Of a DNA stretch of 64,000 bases, positions 45,172 to 54,940 are shown in pieces. Each line of letters starts with the position of its first letter. Position 1 is the first letter of the stretch. Source of the DNA: Thermoplasmata archaeon (GTDB lineage Archaea > Thermoplasmatota > Thermoplasmata > GCA-020350865); assembly GCA_020348445.1 (NCBI GenBank), contig CP070751.1, positions 484,594-548,593 of the forward strand, given 5' to 3'. The translations under genes were made by a program, and so were the position numbers. The notes below the pieces were generated by a model. It saw nothing but the letters and a program-made list of their open reading frames with translations, did no database searches and was not told where the DNA came from.

Positions 45172-45939
45172 TCAATCCCATTTTAGATTCACGCCTGCGT
45201 ATTTCATTCTTTGTAAGGTAGTATCGTAGGGATCGATTCGTTCCTCCTCCAAATTTGTTGCCAGATCAACATCAATTGCAGAGAGTTTATTAAAAAGAGT
45301 TTTTCTTTCCTGGGAGTTCATAATACGCCTATCAGTCATTGCAGCCACATGAAAGCTTAAGTTGGCATCCTTAAGATACTCTATTCCTCGATATGGCAGG
45401 TCGATGCTCTCTTTTTTGGCACCTGTTCGCCTTTCAAATCCTTCGGGTGTTCCCGCTTTCAGGGAAACCCTGATATGAGGTTTTGTGAATCGGCTCAATT
45501 CCTCTACATAGGTTTTGTCTGCCCCAAAAAGTATACCATTGGTTTCCAGAATGAATATGCCGAATTCTGATTTCTCCACAAGGTTTAGCAGGGCAAGAAG
45601 GTGCTTTCTTCCCAGTGTGGGCTCTGCACCTGATATCCTCAACTTTCTAACACCAAACTTGTAAGCGGCTCTTTTCAGGTTCTCGAACGTTTGCGATGCA
45701 GTATAAAACTCCCCAAATTTCTCTGGAAAATCCCTTGAAGGGTCCACCCAGCAGTAGTAACACCGAAGACAACATCCCACAGTATAGCCCGTGGCAATGC
45801 CTCCATAAACACCAGTGGCATAGAAATCGGTGTACTTTCTTGCATCATCCCTGCATACGATTTTCTCGGTCTCTTTGGCAAGTTCCACTGGATCGTATGG
45901 CTCAAGGGATTTGGATAGTAGTCGGGGATATTGCTTCAT
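45172..45939 (-). CDS. Radical SAM protein
   Basis: The 255-residue enzyme has the CxxxCxxC cluster motif at C56, C60 and C63, followed by W and an acidic region. It also has a GAEPTLGR segment (the GxxEP motif, about 102) and ETNG (about 133), which bind SAM. It would use a [4Fe-4S] cluster to make a 5'-deoxyadenosyl radical. There is no second cysteine cluster. The family matches archaeal predicted Fe-S oxidoreductases, but the substrate is unknown. It is convergent with the four-helix protein gene and divergent from the protease gene. Confidence 0.9.
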   Translation of the reverse strand: MKQYPRLLSKSLEPYDPVELAKETEKIVCRDDARKYTDFYATGVYGGIATGYTVGCCLRCYYCWVDPSRDFPEKFGEFYTASQTFENLKRAAYKFGVRKLRISGAEPTLGRKHLLALLNLVEKSEFGIFILETNGILFGADKTYVEELSRFTKPHIRVSLKAGTPEGFERRTGAKKESIDLPYRGIEYLKDANLSFHVAAMTDRRIMNSQERKTLFNKLSAIDVDLATNLEEERIDPYDTTLQRMKYAGVNLKWD

Positions 45940-46082
45940 ATGGCTTGGTTATCATATTCCACGTTTTTATAATCTATGTAAAAAATGTAGTAAAAATAGC
46001 AAAAGCATTGTATTGCCTCGATATAATCGATAAAAATCAATTATAGGTTATTTGGATGCGGGATGGTGTTTACCTACCAAGG

Positions 46083-46126
46083 TATAAATAGGGGTGTTGG
46101 GCATATTCCCATCGATAGTATTAAAA
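46083..46126 (+). promoter_or_regulatory. Two candidate TATA boxes for the protease gene
   Basis: TATAAATA at 46083-46090 would give a leader of about 40 bases. TATTAAAA at 46119-46126 would place the start only a few bases before the ATG at 46154. No ribosome site is seen before the ATG, which favours the second, leaderless option. Confidence 0.45.
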
Positions 46127-46153
46127 GGATAATCCACTTACTGTCTGATTCCT

Positions 46154-49100
46154 ATGGCATATAAGTACCAAGTGACGAAAATGATAGGAGAGCAATCCAA
46201 ATTCAAACCAGGCATAACCATTCACCTTATCTATATCTTGGCATTGATTGGCTTTATGATTTTTAGCTTTCTATCTAGCACCATGGCCTTGTCTATTGTA
46301 TCCACTCCAAACACCGAGCAATCGAGAGTATATCAAATTCCTGAGCCCTCCTCGAATATGCACATTTATATGAAGGCCGCATGCTTCGATCCTATAAAAG
46401 AAGAGCCAGGGATATCACCTGAGTGGACTTATACCTCGCCCAATCGCTATTTTTTGGTGCAATTTCATGGTCCCATTCAATCCCAATGGATTACGGACAT
46501 CCAATCATCTGGAGCTGTCATCTTGGGATACATACCGCAATACTCTTACTTACTCTCCATGGATATGGATGTGAAAGAGAGAATTGAAAATCTCCAATTT
46601 ATCAGATGGATTGGTTTATATCATCCAGCATATAAGATTCAAAGCCACCTTTATGAGAAACAAGGAGAAATCGAGCTCAATTTGCTGGTCTTTGAAGATC
46701 ATCATGACAATCTACACAAAGTGAGAACTCAACTGATGGCAATGGGGGGGGAAATTACTTATGCGGGGGAGGACAATCATATAATAAGGGTGAAGATAGA
46801 CGCATCCGAGTTAAAAAGCATAGCATTTATACCTGAGGTGGAATGGATCGATTTATACTCAAAACCTGTTGCTACAATGAATAAGATCCGCGCTTTCACA
46901 GGGGCCAACACCCTCTCTTCTGCTGGTTTCACAGGCTCCGGCATTGTGGGTGAAGTAAAGGACGACGGCATAGACCAAAGTCATCCGGATTTTGATGGAC
47001 AGCTGATAGGCACAGATGGTGGTCCTCCAAACGCATCACACGGCACTTGCGCTTTCGGTGTAGTGTTTTCCAATGGTGGAGGTGATTCAAATGCCATGGG
47101 AATGCTTCCCGGGGGAAAGGGTGTTTTTTGTGATTGGGGTGTCTCTACTACAACTTCTATTAGCAATCTCGTCTATACCTGGGGGGGTGTATTTCAGAGC
47201 AACAGTTGGAGTGCAGGTGCAGATGATAGCACCTACACCACAGTTTCTTTTGAGAACGATGAAGCTATAGACGATTTTGATATCGTCATGCTCCATTCAG
47301 CAGGCAATGACGGAATTGCACAGGAGACATGCACCCAGGACTCAGTGGCCAAGAATGTCATAGGCGTGGGTGCCGTGACTCATTATGACAATATCCTTAG
47401 ATCCGACGACAAATGGGTACTTTCGGTTGCAGGTAGCACCCCTGCACAGGGTCCTGCTTCCGATGGAAGGGTAAAACCAGATCTGGTGGGGCCTTTTGAT
47501 TCCATCTACACCACGGATGTTGTTGGAAATGGCGGATATAATCCTGGGGACTATTACAATTTCGCAGGAACAAGCGGTGCCACACCAGTTGTCGCAGGGG
47601 CTGTGGGTTTGGTTTACCAGATGTACAAGGAAAATTTTTTTGGTAACAACCCAGGGGGAGGGCTACCCCACGCCTCTACTGTCAAGGCCTTATTGATCGC
47701 AAATGCATATCAGTACGATTTCTCAAAGGCGAACAGGTTTCAGCAGGGTTGGGGAGGGGTGGATGTGGGGCGTGTATACGAAATGGGCCAGAATCACTTT
47801 ATCGTGAATGAAGATGACTCCCTTCAAACAGGTTTCAGTGAAATATATGAGATCACAACTCAAGGTGGGGAGCCCTTGAAGATATCCTTGGTATGGACGG
47901 ATTTACCACAACCACTTCCCGCAACAAAGCCTCTCATCAACGATTTGCATTTAAAGGTAACAGACCCCAACAATGTCGTTTACTGGGGGAATGTAGGGTT
48001 GAACACCTCCAAATGGTCCTCCGCAGGCGGAAGTGCCGATACAATAAACAATGTTGAGAACGTGTTCATAGAGAATCCCACACCAGGTTTCTGGACAGTG
48101 GAGGTGATCGGAGGAAATATTCCTTTGGATGGCGATCCCACAGTCCCGGGTGTAAACCAGGCATATGCTCTAATTGCATCAAATGCAATAGAAACATTGA
48201 CCGTCGATATTACGAATCCATCATCTTCCGAAATTTTGAATGATATCATTACGATAACAGGCATTTCATCTGAACATGTTAGCCAGGTTGAGGTGAGGAT
48301 AGATAGTGGTTCTTGGGAGTTGGCATCAGGAACCACAGATTGGTCTTTCGAATGGGACACCCGCTTATTTTCTGATGGGGATCATACAATATATGTTAGG
48401 GGAGTCAACGGAACAATGTATTCGAAAGTCAAGTCAGTTGAGGTATCGCTTGATAACACCCCCCCGACAACCTCGATTATTGTAGGAGATCCAAAATACC
48501 TAAACGGCTCCCAATTGTTCGTCTCTGATTTGACTCAATTCAATTTAAATGCCGCAGACAGCGGAAGCGGATTATTTTATACACGATATCGGATAGTTTA
48601 CGAGGGAAACGAGGTTGTGGGTTGGACAATTGGCAATTCATTTACACTTTCGTGGGGTGAGGGCTACTATACGATCCAATACGACAGTGAAGACATGTTA
48701 GGAAACAAAGAGGCTACCAATACAACCTTCGCGTATGTGGATTCATCCTCTCCAAAAACCAGTTTACAGATTGGAATGCCAAAATACCGCGACTACTCTT
48801 TTCATGTATTGAATGTTACTAACTCTACACCTTTTACCATATTGCTTTTGGAGGAGGCAAGCTCAGTGGATTTTTTCTGGTACACTATCGATGGGGCATA
48901 TTTTTTGGGTCAGACCTTTGATTTGACAGGTTTTCTTGACGGTATTCATATAATTACTTGGGGGAGCCAGGATGTCTTCGGCTTTAATGAATCTGGCAAT
49001 GAAATCAATGTGACTCTGGATTCAACAGCCCCCGATACATTCTTGGATATTGGTCCTTTAAAATTCCGCGAATTTTCATTTGACTTGTGGAATGTCACAT

Positions 49101-51673
49101 CAGCTACGCAATTCTCCCTTAGCGCGAGCGATACTCATGTTGGCATTAACTTCACATGGTACACCATTGATGGAATCTTTTTTATGGGGGATGAATTTAA
49201 CCTTACAGGCTTCCTGGGTGGCCTGCATACTATATGCTGGGGTAGCGAGGACCATTTTGGCAATAACGAAACTGACAAATCAAAGGATGTAATTCTTGAT
49301 TCCGGGCCCCCGAATACCATAATAGATGTGGGCCTGTCCAAGTTCCGTGGTTCTTCATTTGACTCCTGGAATGTTACTCCATCCACAAAATTTACCCTGA
49401 GCTCAATTGACGATGCAGCAGGTGTCGATTTCACATGGTATACCATCGATGGAGTCTATTTTGAGGGTACGAGCTTTACAATGGATGGTTTAGACGATGG
49501 GCTACATACAATAGCAATGGGAGCCATGGACAATTTAGGGAATAATAGATCCGAAGCCGCGATTACGGTTTACCTGGACTCCAGGTCACCTGAATCGAAC
49601 CTCTCAATCGGTGAGCCAAAATATCACTTGTCCATAGACGACATCTGGAATGTAACAGAATCCACCTCCTTTTTATTGTCATCCTGGGATGAGCATGCAG
49701 GTGTGAAGAGCATATGGTTCAAGATTGATGGTGTTTACTTTGTAGGTTCTTTATTCAATCTCTCAGGTTATACGAACGGATTTTATACAATTGTCTGGGG
49801 TGCAATAGATAACCTTGGACATAACGAGACTGGACATTCTACTACCGTATTTTTGGATACTGACTCTCCTTATACGGAACTCGCCATTGATGAGCCAAAA
49901 CATCGGGATAAAGACGGAGATATCTGGAATATATCGACATCCACCACATTTTCACTTTTATCTCTTGATAATCGCTCGGGTGTAAAATTCTCGTGGTTCA
50001 CCATTAATGGAATGTATTTTGAAGGCACAGGCTTTAGTCTTTTTGGCTATCCAGAAGGTTATTACATCATCATCTGGGGAAGTGAGGACTTCCTTGGGAA
50101 TAACGAGACAGGAAAAACAGAAACAGTTTATTTAAGCTCAGCCATTCCAACCACCACGTTGGAGATGAATGGGGAAAGATATTGGGACTCGATTAATGAT
50201 CTATGGATTGTTACAGATGAAACACTCTTTCTCTTGACACCCGAACCCACGCCTATAGGGATAAACTTCACCTGGTACATGATCGATTCTAATTATTTTG
50301 TTGGAGCTCAATTCTCGCTCTCCGGTATAGAGGAAGGAATTCACAGGATAAAATGGGGAAGTCAAGATACCATGGGTTTCAACGAAACTGAAAACTTCCA
50401 GTATGTGATTCTGGATTTACAACCTCCAGAGACAAATTTAACCATGGGCAGCCCCAAATATCGAGAACCTGAAGAAGAGGTTTGGGCCGTTAGTAGAAAC
50501 ACTAAATTCACAATTATATCCTCGGATAATCACTCTGGAGTATCCTCCATCTGGTACATGATAGATGACGATTTCTTTTTGGGCTCGAGCTTTACATTGG
50601 ATGGATACGATGACGGTCCACATAGGATAAGTTGGGGTGCAGTGGACAATCTCGGCTATAACGAGACAAAACGGGAAATGAATATCTTTATTGACAATGA
50701 CGGTCCAACAGTTACTTTTGAAATCGGGGAACCAAATATTCCCTACAACGATTATATTCTGATAAATTCTTCATCTGCCATATCTTTTAATGATGAGGAT
50801 TCGGGTGTTGGTAATACCGTGATTTATTACTCTATTGACGGTGGCATAACATATCAGGTGTACGATTCGCCTTTCACGGTCCCCTACAAAACCATGAGGA
50901 TCATTTACTGGGCTGAGGATATCCTGGGCAACAGGGCCAACGAATACGTAATCAACGTGAAGGTGGACAATACTGATACTGATTCTGATAAAATAGATGA
51001 TATCGTCGATACTGATGATGACGGGGACGGTTTACTTGACATCGAAGAAGATATAAATCAAAATGGAATCGTGGATCCTGAAGAGACGGATCCTAAGAAC
51101 CCAGATACCGATTATGACGGATATTTGGATGGAGACGATCCTTATCCTTTGGATAAGAGTGACTGGGAAGGGGAACAAGAATCCGTTTCTGTATTCCTCA
51201 TACTCATTATCCTTGTGATTGTGGTATTTGCTATCCTCTTTATCTTCATCATGATCATGGATAGGGACAGCATGGCAAAAACCCAATGGACTTTCCCTGC
51301 CCACCCACAAGTTCCTGGTCAAGGGGGATATGAACGGACTGGCCAACAAGAGACAGGTGTTAATATCCAAAAAGAGCAGGCTGAGTCAATAGGTGAAGAG
51401 GAGATTGCATTTGAACCCCATGATGAGGAATCCTATGAAGAGGAGGTCGAGTTTGAGCCCCATGATGAACCGACTGAAGAGGAAGTCGAATTTGAGCCGC
51501 ATGATGAAGAATCCTATGAAGAGGAGGTCGAGTTTGAACCACATGACGAACCGACTGAAGAGGAAGTTGAGTTTGAGCCCCACGATGAACCGGATGAGGA
51601 AGTTCAATTTGAACCGCATGATGAACTATCTGAAGGGGAGGGGGAAGAGGAGCCTCCACCTCCTGATGATTAA
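46154..51673 (+). CDS. Membrane-anchored subtilisin-like serine protease (S8) with repeat stalk
   Basis: The 1839-residue protein has a signal helix (about 28-47), a propeptide-like region and an S8 domain (about 255-530). The catalytic triad is D270 (DDG in place of the usual DTG or DSG), H296 (HGT) and S474 (GTSGATPVVAG); N385 (AGND) is the oxyanion residue. A proprotein-convertase-like beta domain and an Ig-like domain follow, then nine Ig-like repeats with IGDPKY-type motifs (about 770-1595) and a Ca-binding DxDxDG segment. One transmembrane helix (about 1677-1702) leads to a cytosolic tail with six FEPHDE motifs. It is probably an envelope protease held away from the membrane by a stalk. 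All catalytic residues are present, so it should be active. Confidence 0.95.
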   Translation: MAYKYQVTKMIGEQSKFKPGITIHLIYILALIGFMIFSFLSSTMALSIVSTPNTEQSRVYQIPEPSSNMHIYMKAACFDPIKEEPGISPEWTYTSPNRYFLVQFHGPIQSQWITDIQSSGAVILGYIPQYSYLLSMDMDVKERIENLQFIRWIGLYHPAYKIQSHLYEKQGEIELNLLVFEDHHDNLHKVRTQLMAMGGEITYAGEDNHIIRVKIDASELKSIAFIPEVEWIDLYSKPVATMNKIRAFTGANTLSSAGFTGSGIVGEVKDDGIDQSHPDFDGQLIGTDGGPPNASHGTCAFGVVFSNGGGDSNAMGMLPGGKGVFCDWGVSTTTSISNLVYTWGGVFQSNSWSAGADDSTYTTVSFENDEAIDDFDIVMLHSAGNDGIAQETCTQDSVAKNVIGVGAVTHYDNILRSDDKWVLSVAGSTPAQGPASDGRVKPDLVGPFDSIYTTDVVGNGGYNPGDYYNFAGTSGATPVVAGAVGLVYQMYKENFFGNNPGGGLPHASTVKALLIANAYQYDFSKANRFQQGWGGVDVGRVYEMGQNHFIVNEDDSLQTGFSEIYEITTQGGEPLKISLVWTDLPQPLPATKPLINDLHLKVTDPNNVVYWGNVGLNTSKWSSAGGSADTINNVENVFIENPTPGFWTVEVIGGNIPLDGDPTVPGVNQAYALIASNAIETLTVDITNPSSSEILNDIITITGISSEHVSQVEVRIDSGSWELASGTTDWSFEWDTRLFSDGDHTIYVRGVNGTMYSKVKSVEVSLDNTPPTTSIIVGDPKYLNGSQLFVSDLTQFNLNAADSGSGLFYTRYRIVYEGNEVVGWTIGNSFTLSWGEGYYTIQYDSEDMLGNKEATNTTFAYVDSSSPKTSLQIGMPKYRDYSFHVLNVTNSTPFTILLLEEASSVDFFWYTIDGAYFLGQTFDLTGFLDGIHIITWGSQDVFGFNESGNEINVTLDSTAPDTFLDIGPLKFREFSFDLWNVTSATQFSLSASDTHVGINFTWYTIDGIFFMGDEFNLTGFLGGLHTICWGSEDHFGNNETDKSKDVILDSGPPNTIIDVGLSKFRGSSFDSWNVTPSTKFTLSSIDDAAGVDFTWYTIDGVYFEGTSFTMDGLDDGLHTIAMGAMDNLGNNRSEAAITVYLDSRSPESNLSIGEPKYHLSIDDIWNVTESTSFLLSSWDEHAGVKSIWFKIDGVYFVGSLFNLSGYTNGFYTIVWGAIDNLGHNETGHSTTVFLDTDSPYTELAIDEPKHRDKDGDIWNISTSTTFSLLSLDNRSGVKFSWFTINGMYFEGTGFSLFGYPEGYYIIIWGSEDFLGNNETGKTETVYLSSAIPTTTLEMNGERYWDSINDLWIVTDETLFLLTPEPTPIGINFTWYMIDSNYFVGAQFSLSGIEEGIHRIKWGSQDTMGFNETENFQYVILDLQPPETNLTMGSPKYREPEEEVWAVSRNTKFTIISSDNHSGVSSIWYMIDDDFFLGSSFTLDGYDDGPHRISWGAVDNLGYNETKREMNIFIDNDGPTVTFEIGEPNIPYNDYILINSSSAISFNDEDSGVGNTVIYYSIDGGITYQVYDSPFTVPYKTMRIIYWAEDILGNRANEYVINVKVDNTDTDSDKIDDIVDTDDDGDGLLDIEEDINQNGIVDPEETDPKNPDTDYDGYLDGDDPYPLDKSDWEGEQESVSVFLILIILVIVVFAILFIFIMIMDRDSMAKTQWTFPAHPQVPGQGGYERTGQQETGVNIQKEQAESIGEEEIAFEPHDEESYEEEVEFEPHDEPTEEEVEFEPHDEESYEEEVEFEPHDEPTEEEVEFEPHDEPDEEVQFEPHDELSEGEGEEEPPPPDD
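51404..51630 (+). repeat. Acidic FEPHDE repeats in the protease tail
   Basis: Six copies of FEPHDE are separated by acidic spacers. The larger unit of 27 residues (EPHDEESYEEEVEF plus EPHDEPTEEEVEF) is repeated twice with nearly the same DNA, so recent slippage or unequal crossing-over is likely. Confidence 0.85.
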
Positions 51674-51834
51674 GAATTTGAATCCATTATGCTCGTGATG
51701 AGAATATAAAGTTCAAGTCCCACAAGGAAAAGATCGGATTCGAGCTGGCCAAATAGATCATAAATTTTCTTATCTGCAACTTTTATTACCACGCAACACA
51801 TACCCCAACTCGACGATATGAGGTGGTTGGGAAT

Positions 51835-52719
51835 ATGATCACAGAAAATGTAGTGAAACAAGCTACTTTTGAGCTTTTAAGAAATGCCGTGACCGTTTTG
51901 CCAAGGGATATAAATGAGGCCCTTAAAAAAGCCTATGAAACTGAGGAGGAGGCCATACCCAAGATGCAACTTAAGAATATACTCGATAACATCGAACTGG
52001 CAAAAGCTGGTCCCCTCCCCATGTGCCAGGACACCGGCATCCATATTTTCTATGTGACATATGGGAAAGATATGATTATGAAAGTCGAGGAAGCGATAAA
52101 AGATGGCCTGAGGGAGGCCACAAAATCGGTTCCACTTCGACCAAATGCTGTACATCCTCTGACAAGGAACAATCCAGGGGATAACACGGGATTGAAAATG
52201 CCCTACATAAACTACCGTTTCTCGGATGAGGACTTCTTAGAAATCGCAGTGATGCCAAAAGGAGCAGGTTCTGAAAACATGAGCGCATTGAAGATGCTAA
52301 CTCCATCTCAAGGTCTTGCCGGTATAAAGGAATTTGTTTTGAACACCATGGTAAATGCGGGGGGAAAACCCTGTCCTCCCACAATAATAGGAATGGGCAT
52401 AGGAGGTTCTGCAGACATATCAATGAAGCTTGCCAAGGAAGCGCTCCTAAGACCTGTTAACGCACCTAACAAGGACCCCCAAATCGCAGAGCTGGAAAAG
52501 GACCTTTATGAGGCCATAAATACCCTGGGAATTGGACCAATGGGCCTTGGTGGAAAGACCACTGTATTGGGTGTTAACATCGAATATGCATACTGCCATA
52601 CAGCGAGCCTGCCAGTGGCTGTGAATATTCAGTGCTGGGCAGCGAGAAGGGCCACTGCAAGGATTCACAAAGATGGTTCAATTGAGCATATCACCCATCC
52701 CAAGGAGGGAGAAATATGA
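51835..52719 (+). CDS. fumA: Fumarate hydratase class I, alpha subunit
   Basis: This is the iron-sulfur fumarase subunit of the two-subunit archaeal enzyme, which interconverts fumarate and malate in the citric acid cycle. Family motifs include PMCQDTG (cluster cysteine), RNNPGDNTG, MPKGAGSENMS and GGKPCPPTIIG. The likely start is the ATG at 51835, because GAGGTG (51820-51825) lies nine bases upstream; an upstream GTG at 51823 is part of that ribosome site. The product has 294 residues. Its stop overlaps the beta-subunit start by four bases. Confidence 0.95.
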   Translation: MITENVVKQATFELLRNAVTVLPRDINEALKKAYETEEEAIPKMQLKNILDNIELAKAGPLPMCQDTGIHIFYVTYGKDMIMKVEEAIKDGLREATKSVPLRPNAVHPLTRNNPGDNTGLKMPYINYRFSDEDFLEIAVMPKGAGSENMSALKMLTPSQGLAGIKEFVLNTMVNAGGKPCPPTIIGMGIGGSADISMKLAKEALLRPVNAPNKDPQIAELEKDLYEAINTLGIGPMGLGGKTTVLGVNIEYAYCHTASLPVAVNIQCWAARRATARIHKDGSIEHITHPKEGEI

Positions 52720-53318
52720 CTGAGTTTTCGTTGAGTACACCTTTGGATGAGGCAGCAATCAGGCAATTAAATATCGGGGATGTGGTTTATTTAAATGGAA
52801 CGATTTTCACAGGAAGAGATGAGGTACATATCCACGCATTGAAGTTACTCAATGAAGGTAAAGATATTCCCGTGGAATTAAAGGATGCTGCGCTTTTCCA
52901 TTGTGGACCAATAATGCAAAAAGAACATGAGAAATGGCATCTTGTGGCTGCTGGGCCCACCACAAGCTCCCGTATGAACTCTTTGGAACCTGAATTTATA
53001 TCAAAATTTGGTGTAAGGGCAATTATCGGTAAAGGTGGTATGTCGAAACCAACTTTGGATGTAATGGGAGATTTTGGATGTGTGTACCTGGCGATAACAG
53101 GAGGAGCAGCACTTCTTGCCGCCAAAGGCATAAAGAATGTATTAGGTGTGCATTGGCTTGATCTGGGTATGCCCGAGGCTCTTTGGGTTTTGGAGAGCCA
53201 AAATTTTGGACCGTTGATCGTCGCCATGGATAGTCATGGAAAAAGCCTATACGAGAAGGTCAGAAGTGATACCGAGAGAAATATGGAGGATGTGAGAAAA
53301 ATATTAAAATTGGACTAA
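52716..53318 (+). CDS. fumB: Fumarate hydratase class I, beta subunit
   Basis: The 200-residue C-terminal-type subunit has GDVVYLNGTIFTGRDEVH at the start, then GPTTSSRMN and GKGGMSKPTLD, the substrate-binding parts of the family. The ATG overlaps the alpha-subunit TGA (ATGA), so the two are translationally coupled. Together they form the whole class I enzyme. Fumarate made by PurB would be one source of substrate. The related L(+)-tartrate dehydratase is the main alternative, less likely in an archaeal genome. Confidence 0.93.
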   Translation: MTEFSLSTPLDEAAIRQLNIGDVVYLNGTIFTGRDEVHIHALKLLNEGKDIPVELKDAALFHCGPIMQKEHEKWHLVAAGPTTSSRMNSLEPEFISKFGVRAIIGKGGMSKPTLDVMGDFGCVYLAITGGAALLAAKGIKNVLGVHWLDLGMPEALWVLESQNFGPLIVAMDSHGKSLYEKVRSDTERNMEDVRKILKLD

Positions 53319-53321
53319 GTT

Positions 53322-53840
53322 TCAGCGGGCCTTCCATGATTCTATGAAGCTCTCCACGATATTATCCAAGAATGAGGGTCTGTAAGTGATAAGAACGTTG
53401 GCGATGGCCTCCTCATCCACAGCTTTATATATTGTCGTTCTACCCTTTTTCTTCTTTTCGATGATCTCCTTTTTCACCAACTTGTTCAGATGATATGCCA
53501 GCTTGGAGGGAGCCAGTTCGAATTTGCTGGCAATTTCGTTAAACTGCGAGTCTGGGTTGAGCATCAGAAAAAGGACCAACCCCCTTGCCGTCTCGTTTCG
53601 AAGACATGCAAGAATCCTTTTTTCACTCCCTTTTACCTTACCGACGATATAATAGCGTTTCAAATTCCCGTCATGGATGGACACCAATAAGTCATGTTTG
53701 ATCATATAATTCAGCTGATAATTTAAATTACCACTGGATATCTCAAGTCTACGCAAAATCTCCCTGAAATGAAGACCTGGGAAATTTGAAATGAGATCGA
53801 AAATATCTCTTCTGGTCTCCAAATCAACTTCTTTTGCCAT
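53322..53840 (-). CDS. Transcriptional regulator with two winged-helix domains
   Basis: The 172-residue protein has an N-terminal winged helix (about 10-65: HFREILRRLEISSGNLNYQL) and a second one (about 75-140: FNEIASKFELAPSKLAYHLNKL, with a basic wing KKKKGRTT). This duplicated MarR/ArsR-like arrangement is common in Euryarchaeota. The ATG at 53840 is chosen over a TTG at 53846 because GGGAGA lies nine bases before it. Its gene ends three bases from the fumarase stop on the opposite strand. The target is unknown; the adjacent small membrane protein is a candidate. Confidence 0.85.
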   Translation of the reverse strand: MAKEVDLETRRDIFDLISNFPGLHFREILRRLEISSGNLNYQLNYMIKHDLLVSIHDGNLKRYYIVGKVKGSEKRILACLRNETARGLVLFLMLNPDSQFNEIASKFELAPSKLAYHLNKLVKKEIIEKKKKGRTTIYKAVDEEAIANVLITYRPSFLDNIVESFIESWKAR

Positions 53841-53966
53841 ATTCAATGTTCTCCCGAGCTCTTCCCCCTAAAGTTCCCAAAAATCACGGTCAAACACATG
53901 ATATTTCCCCGCAAATGTCCTCTTTCACATTTACCATCAATCCATTCATAGGAATCCAACGTCACT

Positions 53967-54293
53967 TCACTTAGCATCTTTGTTTTGGTTCTTCTTGGAT
54001 TCGGACTCTGACTTTTCCCTGCTTTTCGGCGGAGTCAAAATCCAAAAGAACAAGAATATAAGGATGGCAGCATCGAAAAAGACACTGTAAGTAAGGAGGT
54101 CCGATTCGTCTTTAAAAGATGATGTAAAGATGGATAGGGTCAAGATGATACCCTTTACAAGAAAAATCAAGAACACCAGGGCTGCAAACAGTATTCCCCT
54201 GGATCTTTCCCTTTTGTAGGCAAGGGCACTTATTATTAAAAGCACGAAAGCCAACACCGTTACCATGGCTACTGCTATTTCAAAACCTTCCAT
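53967..54293 (-). CDS. Small three-helix membrane protein
   Basis: The 108 residues contain three hydrophobic helices (about 5-26, 34-58 and 67-88) and a polar C-terminal tail rich in K, S and E. It lies upstream of the double winged-helix regulator on the same strand. Small three-helix proteins are often paired with such regulators in archaea, where the pair may act as a membrane sensor; this is inference. Confidence 0.7.
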   Translation of the reverse strand: MEGFEIAVAMVTVLAFVLLIISALAYKRERSRGILFAALVFLIFLVKGIILTLSIFTSSFKDESDLLTYSVFFDAAILIFLFFWILTPPKSREKSESESKKNQNKDAK

Positions 54294-54367
54294 TTTATCA
54301 CATCCTTTGATAAGGAATTGATAATAAATAGACTTTTTGGGGTCTTTATCTCCCTATCCAGAAGTGG

Positions 54368-54898
54368 CTAAAATGTATGGAAGGCCAGCTTGGAATCATT
54401 GGATTTTTTTATTATTTGTATCCCATCCCCCACATATGCGTTTTGAACCATGAACTCATCGTCAGGATCCAACCTACCATTTTTATTTTTATCGTGAAAG
54501 ATGCACCGAAGATCACCTTGGGTTTCCACCACAATACCGTCTGTTAATACTTCAGTGCTATTTGAACTATCGGTGCCAGCATCCCTTAGAACCAGTTTAA
54601 CCTCCGATAAATCCACGTTCACATCCCTTACGTTGCCAGAATATGAATCCATAACATCCTGATCCCTGTAGAAAACCATATTCTTGGTGGGATTGGGATT
54701 GTTCTGCCCAGAGAATATCACTGTGGAGACGAACAAGATGATGATGATAATGGCAACGACCAACAATTTCAAGTTGGTTTTTTGCTTTGGGGCAGAAACT
54801 TCATCTACCTTTGCTTTATCCTCTCTCTCTTCCTCCCTCTCTTCCTCCCCTTCTTCCTTTACCTCTTCATCCTCTTTGTTTTCCGAATTCTCCATCAT
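54368..54898 (-). CDS. Single-pass membrane protein with EF-hand-like loop
   Basis: The 176-residue protein starts with a very acidic E-rich stretch (1-40), then a transmembrane helix (about 43-62), and then an extracellular beta domain. The latter has a Ca-loop-like segment DKNKNGRLDPDDEF near residue 140. The layout with a short beta-rich head recalls type IV pilin-like proteins, but the long acidic N-terminus and missing prepilin site argue against a classical pilin. The ATG at 54898 is followed directly by a second ATG. The function is unknown. Confidence 0.65.
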   Translation of the reverse strand: MMENSENKEDEEVKEEGEEEREEEREDKAKVDEVSAPKQKTNLKLLVVAIIIIILFVSTVIFSGQNNPNPTKNMVFYRDQDVMDSYSGNVRDVNVDLSEVKLVLRDAGTDSSNSTEVLTDGIVVETQGDLRCIFHDKNKNGRLDPDDEFMVQNAYVGDGIQIIKKSNDSKLAFHTF

Positions 54899-54940
54899 AT
54901 CACGAAAGAATTGTTTTTTTCGAATTTCATTCTATTTTAC

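Noticed and set aside
51823..51834. GTG start for fumarase alpha
   Set aside because: This GTG is part of the GAGGTG ribosome site for the ATG at 51835.
54368..54898. Classical type IV pilin or archaellin
   Set aside because: There is no prepilin peptidase site before the helix, and the N-terminus is a long acidic stretch.
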